46,174 nt of DNA, from assembly GCA_031261395.1 (NCBI GenBank), contig JAISJT010000018.1, forward strand, positions 1 to 46,174, written 5' to 3'. Each line of letters begins with the position of its first letter. Position 1 is the stretch's first letter. Made by a program: the position numbers and the translations under genes. The notes under the pieces are model-generated. The model searched no databases. It was not told where the DNA came from and was given only the letters and a program-made list of their open reading frames with translations. This document shows, one piece after another, positions 8,456-17,023 of the stretch. This stretch comes from Eubacteriales Family XIII. Incertae Sedis bacterium (GTDB lineage: Bacteria; Bacillota; Clostridia; Peptostreptococcales; Anaerovoracaceae).

Positions 8456-9650
8456 GACCGGTCTCCTCCGTGTTTTCCACCACGATGGCCGTGCCCTGTC
8501 CGCCTCCGGCGCAAAGCGTCGCAACGCCGTACCGCAGGCCTCTGCGGCGAAGTTCGTAAATCAGCGTCACGATGATCCGGGCGCCCGATGCACCGACAGG
8601 ATGACCAAGCGATATCCCGCCGCCGTTGACGTTCAGGATTTCCTCCGGCACACCCAATTCGCGTGCACAAGCCACGCACTGTGAAGCGAAGGCCTCGTTG
8701 ATTTCCCAAAGTCCGATATCGGAAACCGAGAGTCCCGCGATTTCAAGCGCCCTTTGACTCGCCGGAATGGGACCGGCCCCCATCACCTCGGGCGCGACGC
8801 CGTAGGTCGCAGTCGAAACCACACGCGCAAAAACAGGCAGTTCATGCGCCGCCGCATATTCGCCGGAAATTAATACGACGCCGGCAGATGCATCGTTCAT
8901 GCCGGAAGCATTGCCGGCCGTGACGCTGCCGCCCTCTTTGAAGGCTGGTTTTAGCTTTGCCAGATCTTCGAGCGTCACGCCGCGCCGCGGATATTCATCC
9001 GTATCCACGAGCGTTTCACCCTTGCGGCCCTTTACCGTAATAGGTATTATCTCATCCAAAAACCTTCCGGCATCCTGCGCCGCCGCCGCCCGCTGCTGGC
9101 TGAGCAGCGCGTAGCGATCCTGCTCCTCGCGGCTCACGCCATAGCGCTCCGCGACATTTTCGGCGGTGATCCCCATCGCCGGGCCGACGCCCAGCTCGGT
9201 CAGGGAATCCCACATCGAATCGCGCAGCTCGAAATTGCCGAATTTCTTTCCTGCCCGGGCGCCAAAGACCATATGCGGCGCCGTGCTCATGCTCTCCCCG
9301 CCTCCTGCAAGGATCACATCGGCGTCCCCGGCCGCGATTTGGTAGTATCCCAGCTGAACCGACGACATGGAAGACGTGCAGTTGCGGTGGATGGTGATGC
9401 CGGGCACCGTCTCGGGCAGCCCCGCCTTGACGAGGGCCACGCGCGCCAGATTGTTTTCCCGGTACGTCCGCTGGTAATTGCAGCCCCAGATGACGTCAGC
9501 GATATCCGCAGCATCTATGCCGCTGCGGCTGACCAAGGCCTGCATCACGGGGATGGACAGATCCAGCGCGGTCAGAGACGCAAACACGCCTCCCATCGTC
9601 CCGATAGGCGTCCGTGCACCCGCCGCGATATAGACTTCCCTTTTTTCCAT
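8445..9650 (-). CDS. Acetyl-CoA C-acyltransferase (thiolase)
   Basis: A 401-residue thiolase of normal length. The acyl-accepting cysteine is Cys91 in HRNCTSSMSS. The other active-site residues are His350 in GGGISLGHPVGASG and Cys380 in LCAGGGQG, and INEAF is present near residue 317. The family cleaves 3-oxoacyl-CoA with CoA to give acetyl-CoA, or runs in reverse. In this operon it could split a six-carbon 3,5-dioxo or 3-oxo acyl-CoA made after ring opening. That is inference, and no CoA ligase or CoA transferase is visible in the window. The ATG at 9650 has GGAGATAAGG upstream, 15 bp after the preceding gene. Confidence 0.92.
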   Translation of the reverse strand: MEKREVYIAAGARTPIGTMGGVFASLTALDLSIPVMQALVSRSGIDAADIADVIWGCNYQRTYRENNLARVALVKAGLPETVPGITIHRNCTSSMSSVQLGYYQIAAGDADVILAGGGESMSTAPHMVFGARAGKKFGNFELRDSMWDSLTELGVGPAMGITAENVAERYGVSREEQDRYALLSQQRAAAAQDAGRFLDEIIPITVKGRKGETLVDTDEYPRRGVTLEDLAKLKPAFKEGGSVTAGNASGMNDASAGVVLISGEYAAAHELPVFARVVSTATYGVAPEVMGAGPIPASQRALEIAGLSVSDIGLWEINEAFASQCVACARELGVPEEILNVNGGGISLGHPVGASGARIIVTLIYELRRRGLRYGVATLCAGGGQGTAIVVENTEETGRGK

Positions 9651-9665
9651 AATAACCTTATCTCC

Positions 9666-10604
9666 CTAAAGCCGATCGAGTGCGCGCAGCACAGCGATCA
9701 GACCCTTTGTCAGATTTTCACGCGAGGCCCGGATCTCATCCTCCGTCCAAGCGCGTACACCCTTGCCGGACTTGAAACCGAGGTCGCCTCGCGCCACCAT
9801 TTCTTTCAAAATCGGCACCGGTTCAGGCTCGTTGTACAAATCCGGAAACAGGTATTCATGAATGGACAGCGTCAGATCCGTCCCGCCCATATCGACAACC
9901 TCGAGCGGCGGACAAATCCCCAGCCTCATGCCAAAGCCGTACTTGATCGACTTGTCCACATCCTCCGGCGAAGCGATGCCGCGCGCCACGATGTTGAGCG
10001 CTTCGCGCTGCAGAGCATGCTGGAGCCGGTTGGCGACAAATCCCGGCACGTCCTTGTGACAAAGTACCGGCACTTTTTTTGCTTCCTCCATGATCTGCGT
10101 CGCACGCGCAATGGCGTCTGGCGACGAATACGGAGTTTCGATCACCTCCACCAGAGGAACGAGGTAGGGTGGATTCCAAAAATGGGTCCCTATGACACGC
10201 TCCCTGTGATTCACGCAATCCTGCCCGATCTCCGTGATACTGATAGCGCTCGTATTGGACGACAAGATCACATCAGGCTTCGCGAGCCTGTCCAATTCCG
10301 CAAACAGCGCGCGCTTGATGCCGAGATCTTCGACTACATTTTCAATTATCAGATCCGCCTGCGCCGCAATGACTTCATAGCTGTCCGTAAAGGAAATGCG
10401 CGCCGGTATAGCCTCCGCCGTTTCGGCGCTGATCACTTCGTTTTCGGATAATAATTTGATATTTCCGGATATGGCTTCCCGGATAGCAGGTTCTTTTGCC
10501 AAGTCGCGTGTATAGAGCGTGACCGGAAAACCCCGCATCGCAAAGAGCAGGGTCAGCCCTTTGCCCATATTTCCCGCGCCGATGATACCGATTTTTGCAC
10601 TCAT
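9666..10604 (-). CDS. 3-hydroxyacyl-CoA dehydrogenase-family NAD-dependent enzyme
   Basis: 312 residues when started at the ATG at 10604, which shares one base with the TAA of the upstream cyclase gene (TAATG). The track start adds residues that overlap the cyclase. The N-terminal Rossmann fold has GAGNMG at 9-14. The catalytic His141 lies in GTHFWNPP with Glu153 following, and DVPGFVANRL opens the helical C-terminal domain. Members oxidise 3-hydroxyacyl-CoA, and some act on free hydroxy acids such as gulonate. The position between a ring-opening hydrolase candidate and a thiolase suggests oxidation of a 3-hydroxy-5-oxo intermediate to the dioxo compound. Whether it uses the CoA ester or the free acid is open. 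Confidence 0.88.
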   Translation of the reverse strand: MSAKIGIIGAGNMGKGLTLLFAMRGFPVTLYTRDLAKEPAIREAISGNIKLLSENEVISAETAEAIPARISFTDSYEVIAAQADLIIENVVEDLGIKRALFAELDRLAKPDVILSSNTSAISITEIGQDCVNHRERVIGTHFWNPPYLVPLVEVIETPYSSPDAIARATQIMEEAKKVPVLCHKDVPGFVANRLQHALQREALNIVARGIASPEDVDKSIKYGFGMRLGICPPLEVVDMGGTDLTLSIHEYLFPDLYNEPEPVPILKEMVARGDLGFKSGKGVRAWTEDEIRASRENLTKGLIAVLRALDRL

Positions 10605-11410
10605 TAATATACACCCCACGGATACTCGCGTTTTTCCACGCCGGGAACGAGATCGTCTTCATCGATGAATGCGACCATGCGCACAATGGAGCCGTCTCCC
10701 TTGTACCAGCGGAGAGGAAATGCCGAGATCGTGCAGCGCTTGCCCGTGACCATTTCGATGTCGCCGCCGACATTTTCAAAGCCCATGACATTGTTGCGCA
10801 GCAGCAAATCGTGAACCGGTTCCCACTCGGGAAAATCTTCGATCGGCGGATGCCCGAATGCTTCCGTGTACTCCTTGATCAGGCGCGGCACGAAGGGTCC
10901 CGGACCGTGGTCTATCATATAAGTATAGCACGGGTGATCGAGCGCCTGCATATCGACGCCGAGTCCCTTGATTTTCTTGTCGACGAGCCACTGCGCCGCC
11001 GCGATGCTGAGCCCGGGGCTGTACATGAAATAATCGTCGTTTTCACCCCAGTATTTGTGCGAACCCGTATTGATGATGACGATGTCGCCCTCGCGGATCT
11101 CAGGACGCGCCGCCTCGAGTTCCTCGGGCGTGATCAGCTCCCACTTCTTTTTCGGAATGCTGACAATGACCGCATCTCCGTAATAATTTTCAAGCGGCAG
11201 TTCGTGCGTGTACGCCGAATTGGGAATGACATGTGACGGAGAATCCGCATGCGTACTGTTGTGCATGTGGAAATTGTTGAATGTTTGGAGCAGCCTGTAA
11301 TGCTGCGGCATCAAATTGATGCGCTGGATCGAAAAGTCACCGCCCGACGGCCAAATCGGATTGCCCTGTCCAAAGGGGTGTGAAAGATCGACTAATACTT
11401 GTTTTCCCAT
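10604..11410 (-). CDS. Cyclase-family metal-dependent hydrolase (kynurenine-formamidase-like), candidate ring-opening enzyme
   Basis: A 268-residue protein of the PF04199 cyclase/formamidase superfamily. The metal-binding motif HxxxHxDxPxH is present as HNSTHADSPSH (His50, His54, Asp56, His60). The opening VDLSHPFGQGNPIWP is typical of the family. These enzymes hydrolyse amide or cyclic substrates with Zn or Mn. Dihydrophloroglucinol cyclohydrolase of anaerobic phloroglucinol degraders is, as I recall, of this type. With AthL, SDRs, a dehydrogenase and a thiolase nearby, hydrolytic opening of a reduced polyhydroxy ring is the most economical reading, though a different lactone or amide substrate is possible. 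AGGAGG precedes the ATG at 11410. Confidence 0.82.
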   Translation of the reverse strand: MGKQVLVDLSHPFGQGNPIWPSGGDFSIQRINLMPQHYRLLQTFNNFHMHNSTHADSPSHVIPNSAYTHELPLENYYGDAVIVSIPKKKWELITPEELEAARPEIREGDIVIINTGSHKYWGENDDYFMYSPGLSIAAAQWLVDKKIKGLGVDMQALDHPCYTYMIDHGPGPFVPRLIKEYTEAFGHPPIEDFPEWEPVHDLLLRNNVMGFENVGGDIEMVTGKRCTISAFPLRWYKGDGSIVRMVAFIDEDDLVPGVEKREYPWGVY

Positions 11411-11443
11411 AACGTGCCTCCTAAATCCTAAAAAACGATTGCC

Positions 11444-13402
11444 TTAGATATCTAATATACTATAATGTCCGCTGTACGTCGCATCGACGACTTTGCCGAC
11501 TTTGAAACAGTCTCCGACGGCGAGCACACGCGGCGCTGCGTAGCGCAGTTCACTGACGAGTTCATTGTTTGAACGCATTCCGGCAGCCACGAGGATCGTA
11601 TCCGCTTCGAATAATATCTCTGAGCCGTCCGGCCCTATACAGAGCAGGCCCGCATCCGTGACCGCCTTTGCGCGCGTCCGTAGCTGCATCGTCACTCGGC
11701 TTTTCCTCAGCATGAGTTCAAGTCCTGTCTTGTGCATCTCAGCCGCATCGACCGCGAAATCATCCCGCATTTCTACTACCGTGACGTCACGTCCCAGCAA
11801 ATCAAGATAGACGGCCGTCTCCGTTCCGACGAGCCCGCCGCCGAGGATGACGACCTTTTGCCCTACCGCCGGCGTCTTTTCGTGCAGGGCCTCAAGGCCT
11901 ACGACATTCGGGCCGTCAATGCCCGGAATATTCGGCACGATCGGCACGGCGCCGAGGGCCAGTATCATCGCGTCCGGCGCCAGCTCGGCTACGATCTCCG
12001 GCGTGAGCGCCGTTTCCGTACGAACCTGTGCGCCGCTTTCTTTCACGCGCCGCTCCTGCTGAACGGCATAGGCATAGAGATCCTCCTTGAACGGGACAAA
12101 TTCTTCGGAAAGCAGCTGCCCTCCAAGACGTTTGCCCTTCTCAAACAAAATCACCTCATGTCCGCGCGCCCTTGCGGAAAGCGCCGCCGCCATACCGCCG
12201 GGACCGCCGCCCGCGATGAGGACACGCTTTTTCGCAGTATCGCGAAAGGCAAACTGCCGGTCAAACTCGCGTCCTATGACGGGATTCAGCGCGCAGCGGG
12301 AAACGCGGTTGTTCAGAAGCTCCTCAAAACAGGTGAAGCAGCGGCAGCATTTCGTAATGTCATCCTTGCGCCCGCTCAGCGCCTTTTGCGGCGTGTCCGG
12401 GTCAACCAGCAGCTGCCGTGCTATCTCCACGATGTCCGCCTTGCCTGACGCGATGATTTCTTCCATGTCGTCAGGATCGTTCAAGCCGCCGACCGTCGCA
12501 ACGGGCGTACTGACATGCTTTTTGATTTCGGCGGCAAGATGTACATTGCTGCCGTGCGGGACAAACATCGAAGGATGCGTGATCACAAAAGCGTCGTGAT
12601 CCTCATGCACGCCGGCCGAAACATGGATCAAATCGACCTTGCCGTCGAGCGCCTTGGCGACTTCCACGGCCGCATCGACGTCGTAACCGCCGTCCGTGCA
12701 TTCCGCACCGCTCATGCGGTATTCGATCGGAAAGCCGGGACCTACGGCGGCGCGGATACGATCAACGACGAGCAGAGGAAAACGCATACGGTTTTCGATA
12801 GATGGTCCGCCCCACTTGTCCTTGCGCGTATTCATCGACGGCGAAAGAAACTGATGGAGCAGCCAGCCGTGCGCAGAATGGATCATGACCATGTCAAAAC
12901 CCGCGCTCTTTACAAAGGACGCTGCCTTCGCAAAGCTGTCAGCGATCTCAAAAATCAAGTCTTCCGGCATCTCATGAATGACCGCGCCGTTCGCAAGCAC
13001 CTCGTCTATGGGACCGTAACGAACGGCGGATTTTCCGCTCTCGTCCTGTGTGCGGTTTCCGGCGTATTTGCCGCCGTGCGACAGCTCTACCGACGCATAG
13101 CAATCGTGGTTGTGGATCATCCGCGCGGTATCGGCGAGCGAGGGTCTGGTCAGCGGGTTGGCCAGGTCAAGCTGCTTCGTATGGGAACGCCCGGTCTGCA
13201 TATGGACGATCCCTTCGCTGACCGTCACGAGCGCCACGCCGCCTTCGGCACGGCGGTCGTAGTAGGCCATATTGTAGTGCGTCAGCGCGCTGTCCGGACC
13301 GAAGTCAGGAGGCGCCATCGGCGAATTGACGATACGGTTCTTGAAAGTCAGTTTCCCTATTTGTATCGGCGATCCAAGGTGCGGATAGTATTTGTTCAGC
13401 AT
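11444..13402 (-). CDS. OYE-type NADH:flavin oxidoreductase with iron-sulfur and FAD/NAD domains (2,4-dienoyl-CoA reductase/BaiCD family), copy 2
   Basis: A 652-residue flavoenzyme with three parts: an FMN TIM barrel (1 to about 345), a 4Fe-4S site with cysteines near 352, 355, 358 and 370 (C-x2-C-x2-C-x11-C), and FAD/NAD Rossmann domains (VLIAGGGPGGMAAALSARA near 395; VVILGGGLVGTETAVYL near 510). Family members pass hydride from NAD(P)H through FAD and the cluster to FMN to reduce activated C=C bonds. The barrel motif reads HSAHGWLLHQFLSP, with Trp180 where relatives usually have Tyr. It starts 9 bp after its paralogue at 13412-15397. A role in reducing the aromatic ring or an enone intermediate is inferred from context. 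Confidence 0.9.
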   Translation of the reverse strand: MLNKYYPHLGSPIQIGKLTFKNRIVNSPMAPPDFGPDSALTHYNMAYYDRRAEGGVALVTVSEGIVHMQTGRSHTKQLDLANPLTRPSLADTARMIHNHDCYASVELSHGGKYAGNRTQDESGKSAVRYGPIDEVLANGAVIHEMPEDLIFEIADSFAKAASFVKSAGFDMVMIHSAHGWLLHQFLSPSMNTRKDKWGGPSIENRMRFPLLVVDRIRAAVGPGFPIEYRMSGAECTDGGYDVDAAVEVAKALDGKVDLIHVSAGVHEDHDAFVITHPSMFVPHGSNVHLAAEIKKHVSTPVATVGGLNDPDDMEEIIASGKADIVEIARQLLVDPDTPQKALSGRKDDITKCCRCFTCFEELLNNRVSRCALNPVIGREFDRQFAFRDTAKKRVLIAGGGPGGMAAALSARARGHEVILFEKGKRLGGQLLSEEFVPFKEDLYAYAVQQERRVKESGAQVRTETALTPEIVAELAPDAMILALGAVPIVPNIPGIDGPNVVGLEALHEKTPAVGQKVVILGGGLVGTETAVYLDLLGRDVTVVEMRDDFAVDAAEMHKTGLELMLRKSRVTMQLRTRAKAVTDAGLLCIGPDGSEILFEADTILVAAGMRSNNELVSELRYAAPRVLAVGDCFKVGKVVDATYSGHYSILDI

Positions 13403-13411
13403 ATCAAGCTC

Positions 13412-15397
13412 CTATACCGCGCCGATATCGCGCACCGCATAGTAGGCTTCTCTGGTCGCGTCTGCGATCACGCGCGGCGAACGTGCGTCGCCGATCACGT
13501 TGACCCAAGGCGCCGCGTCGGCCAGCGCATCGGCCACCTTCCACAGCGGGCGCTGCCCTGCCGCGTAGATGACGGTATCGGCCTTGTATAGCTTGTCCTT
13601 GCCATCCGGGCCTTTTGCGATCAGACCTTCGGAGGTGATTTCTTTTGCTTTCGTGGACAGCACGACCGGAATCCCGTACTTCGTCAGCTGGACGCCGACT
13701 GCGACATGATGGATCGTATTGCCGTTTTCGGCCTTGTCACGCATCTCGACAACCGAGACTTTGTGGCCGCGCATGGCGAGCCAGATCGCGGTTTCAAGGC
13801 CTACAAAACCGGCGCCTATCACGACGACCCGCTTGCCGACGCGCGTCGGATCTTCGGCCACCTGTTCCGCCGACAGCACATTCGCACCCTTGATGCCCTT
13901 GATCTTAGGCACGACAGGCTCGGCCCCCGCGCAGACCAATATGGCGTCGGGATTCAGCTCTTTTGCGAGCGCCGGCGTGACTTCGGTATTCAGGCGTACA
14001 TCGATCTTTGCGCGCGCGACCTTGCGCGCCTGCCGGTCAAGATACTCCGCGATACGAAACTTGAACGGGATGCCGCGCTCCATATTGAGCACGCCGCCGA
14101 GCCGGTCTGTTTTTTCGCAAAGGATGACTTCATGACCTTGCTCCGCCGCCGTCAGCGCCGCCTGCATGCCCGCGATGCCGCCGCCTGCAATGAGCACGCG
14201 CTTTGGCACGACCGACGGGATAGCAAACTTGTCATCTACATATGTACCAAGCCGCGGATTGATCGCGCAGCGGTGGTAGCGATTGCTGAATGCGTTCGAA
14301 AAACACGTCTCGCAGCGCAGGCAGTGATGAGCGTCATCCTCGCGCCCGTCGCGCACTTTGTTTACAAACTCGGGATCGACCAAGAGCTGGCGCGCGATCT
14401 GCACGACGTCGGCCTTTCCCGTAGCCAGTATCTCCTCCATCAGGGCCGGATCGGACAGTGCGCCGACCGTCGCAACAGGCGTGGCTACGTGTTTCTTGAT
14501 CTCTGCCGCAAATTTGACATTGACGCCTTCGTCCAAAAAGATATTGGGGTGCGTGATCACAAAACCGTTTTCGGCTTCGTGGTTGCCGGTCGATACGTGG
14601 ATGAGATCTACTTTGCCGTCGAGCTCTTTTGCGATCTTGACGCCATAATCGATGTGATAGCCGCCTTCGAAGCATTCGTCTCCGCTCATGCGAAACTCGA
14701 TCGGGAAATTGTTTCCGACGCGGCGCCTGATGCTCTCAATGACCGCAAGGGTAAAACGCATACGATTTTCGAAGGAACCGCCCCAGCGATCCTTTCGCTT
14801 GTTTACTTTGTCATTCATGAATTGTGAAAGCAGCCAGCCGTGACCGCCGTGGATCGTGACCATCGTAAATCCGCAAAGCCGCGCCACCTGTGCGCCGCGT
14901 CCGAATGATTCGATGATTTCTATTATCACATCTTCGGGCATTTCGAGGATCGGATGTCCCGAGGGCGACCGATCGGCCACCGGCCCATAGGTGATGCCCG
15001 AGCCGTCCCGCAAAAATGGAGGGGACTCGATCTCGCCGCCAACCAATTCGGGCACATGCGAGTATTTGCCGCCGTGCGAGAGTTCAGCCGCAGCGACACT
15101 GCCATGCCGCGAAATCGCCGCCGCTACCGCAGTCAGCTGAGGGACGACGAGAGGATCATCCAGATGTATTTGTTTGACGTGCGACTGTCCTGTCTTTGTG
15201 TGAACGATACAGTCTCCAACGCCAACTGCCGCTACGCCGCCTTTTGCCTTTACCTCGTAATACCCGACGACCTCGGAATCCGGAAAGCAATCCGGAGACA
15301 TTTCATGGTGCCCGGTAGGCGACGCGAAAATTCTATTCTTGAAGTACACATTCCCAAGCTTGATAGGCTCAAAGATGCGTGGATATTTCATTTCCAT
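13412..15397 (-). CDS. OYE-type NADH:flavin oxidoreductase with iron-sulfur and FAD/NAD domains, copy 1
   Basis: 661 residues when started at the ATG at 15397, which has GGGAG six bases upstream. The track start at 15436 lies inside a hairpin. Layout as in the downstream paralogue: an FMN barrel beginning IFEPIKLGNVYFKNRI, cysteines in CLRCETC and HRCAINP (C-x2-C-x2-C-x11-C), an FAD fold (VLIAGGGIAGMQAALTA) and an NAD fold (VVVIGAGFVGLETAIWL). The barrel motif is GGHGWLLSQFMND, again with Trp for the usual Tyr. The pair look diverged rather than freshly duplicated, so two successive reductions or a heteromeric enzyme (compare BaiCD and BaiH) are possible. Confidence 0.9.
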   Translation of the reverse strand: MEMKYPRIFEPIKLGNVYFKNRIFASPTGHHEMSPDCFPDSEVVGYYEVKAKGGVAAVGVGDCIVHTKTGQSHVKQIHLDDPLVVPQLTAVAAAISRHGSVAAAELSHGGKYSHVPELVGGEIESPPFLRDGSGITYGPVADRSPSGHPILEMPEDVIIEIIESFGRGAQVARLCGFTMVTIHGGHGWLLSQFMNDKVNKRKDRWGGSFENRMRFTLAVIESIRRRVGNNFPIEFRMSGDECFEGGYHIDYGVKIAKELDGKVDLIHVSTGNHEAENGFVITHPNIFLDEGVNVKFAAEIKKHVATPVATVGALSDPALMEEILATGKADVVQIARQLLVDPEFVNKVRDGREDDAHHCLRCETCFSNAFSNRYHRCAINPRLGTYVDDKFAIPSVVPKRVLIAGGGIAGMQAALTAAEQGHEVILCEKTDRLGGVLNMERGIPFKFRIAEYLDRQARKVARAKIDVRLNTEVTPALAKELNPDAILVCAGAEPVVPKIKGIKGANVLSAEQVAEDPTRVGKRVVVIGAGFVGLETAIWLAMRGHKVSVVEMRDKAENGNTIHHVAVGVQLTKYGIPVVLSTKAKEITSEGLIAKGPDGKDKLYKADTVIYAAGQRPLWKVADALADAAPWVNVIGDARSPRVIADATREAYYAVRDIGAV

Positions 15398-15418
15398 ATG
15401 GCGCTCCCATCTGTACAT

Positions 15419-15447
15419 CATGACCGCCGGTTGCACCGGCGGTCATG
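15419..15447 (-). promoter_or_regulatory. Intercistronic hairpin after the proximal binding-protein gene
   Basis: CATGACCGCCGGT, a TGC loop and ACCGGCGGTCATG make a perfect 13-bp stem, located 32 bp past the binding-protein stop and 21 bp before the next start codon. No T run follows on the minus strand. It resembles the hairpin after the other binding-protein gene. The likely role is 3' protection of the transporter mRNA, or partial attenuation that lowers expression of the catabolic genes relative to the binding protein. Confidence 0.6.
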
Positions 15448-15479
15448 TTGCTTAGTCTAATCGCAATCAGAATTGATGA

Positions 15480-16931
15480 TTAGTCATTCGCATGCAGTGC
15501 ATTGTAATCCGGGATCGAAATAGGTGTCCACGGATCATAGAGGGCGAATGTGCCATCGAACTGTGTTTCGGGAGCTGTCGGATAGTACTTGTCGACATTC
15601 TCCTTGGTGATGAGCATCGTCGGCATGAAGGACGTTGCCGGCAGATCGTTGTAGTACGCAGCAGCCTTCTCCGGGGTATTCGCTGCATCCGGAGCGGAAG
15701 CGCGTCCGCCTACGAAGAGGTCATACACGACGTCGACCAGCGTGGTGGCCGGGATGAAGGGGATGTTCGTGGCAGTAGCCATCATTTCACCGCTCTTGAT
15801 ATAGTCAAGCGCCTGACGTGCAGCGTTGCCGCCCGTGATGATGAAGATGTCTTCGCCGGGGGTCTTGCCCTGCTGCTTGCATTCCTGGATAGCGCCGTAG
15901 CCCATCGAGTCCATCTCGACAACGATCAGATTCGTGTCGGGATTGCCTGTCAGCTGGTCGGCTGTGGCCTGCTGGCCCTTTGCGACGTCAAGGCCTTCGC
16001 CTACGCCGAGCCATGCCAGGTTCAGACCCTTTTCGCTCAGGTCATATTTGCGGTCGCTCTTGAACGCTGTCCAAATGTTGAAAGCTTCAAGGATGGCGTC
16101 ATACTTGGACGCATACGGAGTGCCTTCGATTTCGGCAACCTTGTAGAGATAGCCTGCGATCCATCCGCAAGGACGGCTGTTGGAGTCCGCATCTTCGAGC
16201 TTCGCAACGACGAAACCGACTTTCAGGACTTCGCCGGCCTTGTAGAGCTTCTCTGCCGAGTATACGCCGCCGATGAATCCGGATTCATTGGAACCGGAAA
16301 TGATCGCGGAAATGATCTGGTATTCCGGCTTTGAGGCCGTAGGACCGGTCACGACGATCGGAATGCCCTTGTCCGAGACTTCCTTGATGATCTGAGCCTG
16401 TGCGTGGAGGTCAACTGCGTTCAGAAGGAGCGCGTCGATACCCGATGTCACAAAGTCTTCGATCTGCTGGTTTTGTGTTTCGAGGCTGAGGTCAGCGCTG
16501 CGAAGGTCGATCGGATTCATTCCGAGAGCCTTGGCTTCGCCCTGTGCTGCGTCGCGAAGTCCTTCAAAGAACTCGCTGCCGAGCTGAGAAGCGGCCCATG
16601 CGACTTTCAGGTCTTTTACATCAGCCTTAGGGGTGATGGCGTCGAGACCTTTCGGCACGGATGCGCGGCTCGCGTATTCCTTAGGCTGGATGCCGTTCAG
16701 GGCAAGCGCAGATTCCGGGTTCTCGAGCAGCTTCATGATTTGATCATAGGACGATTCTGCACTGGCTGCCGGAGCATCCGCATCGGCGGGCTCGTCGGCT
16801 GCTGCAGGAGCATCCGGAGTGGCCGGCGCTGCCGAATCGCCGGCCGGTGCATCAGGTGTTGCCGTACATGCGGCAAAGACCATCGTCAGCACCATGATCA
16901 GCGCGATTACTAGTGATATCCTTTTTTTCAT
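15480..16931 (-). CDS. Periplasmic-binding-protein-like lipoprotein of the proximal CUT2-type transporter
   Basis: A 483-residue lipoprotein. A signal peptide (MKKRISLVIALIMVLTM) ends in VFAAC, followed by a long Ala/Pro/Asp-rich linker to about residue 60. The type I sugar-binding core begins DLKVAWAASQLGSEFFEGLRD and includes GIDALLLNAVDLHAQ and LIVVEMDSMGYGAIQEC. Like the binding protein at 2769-4124 it is well above RbsB length and shares the overall plan, so the two transporters probably arose by duplication or recognise related ligands. AAGGAGGAAGGTT precedes the ATG. It follows its permease, whereas in the distal transporter the binding protein comes first. Confidence 0.88.
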   Translation of the reverse strand: MKKRISLVIALIMVLTMVFAACTATPDAPAGDSAAPATPDAPAAADEPADADAPAASAESSYDQIMKLLENPESALALNGIQPKEYASRASVPKGLDAITPKADVKDLKVAWAASQLGSEFFEGLRDAAQGEAKALGMNPIDLRSADLSLETQNQQIEDFVTSGIDALLLNAVDLHAQAQIIKEVSDKGIPIVVTGPTASKPEYQIISAIISGSNESGFIGGVYSAEKLYKAGEVLKVGFVVAKLEDADSNSRPCGWIAGYLYKVAEIEGTPYASKYDAILEAFNIWTAFKSDRKYDLSEKGLNLAWLGVGEGLDVAKGQQATADQLTGNPDTNLIVVEMDSMGYGAIQECKQQGKTPGEDIFIITGGNAARQALDYIKSGEMMATATNIPFIPATTLVDVVYDLFVGGRASAPDAANTPEKAAAYYNDLPATSFMPTMLITKENVDKYYPTAPETQFDGTFALYDPWTPISIPDYNALHAND

Positions 16932-16997
16932 AACCTTCCTCCTTACTAATAACGAATTGTTACTGCATCAAACGATAACTTCTTTTCTATATCTCAA

Positions 16998-17015
16998 GTG
17001 AAAATATATTTTCAC
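16998..17015. repeat. A/T-rich palindrome GTGAAAATATATTTTCAC
   Basis: A perfect 18-bp palindrome starts in the leader between the permease stop and the binding-protein start. Half-sites GTGAAAAT/ATTTTCAC could be an operator or a weak hairpin. No promoter can be assigned with confidence beside it. Confidence 0.3.
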
Positions 17016-17023
17016 ATTGAATC

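Noticed and set aside
9273-10451. 392-residue plus-strand ORF across the thiolase and dehydrogenase genes
   Set aside because: Spans two real genes on the other strand and has no protein-like motifs.
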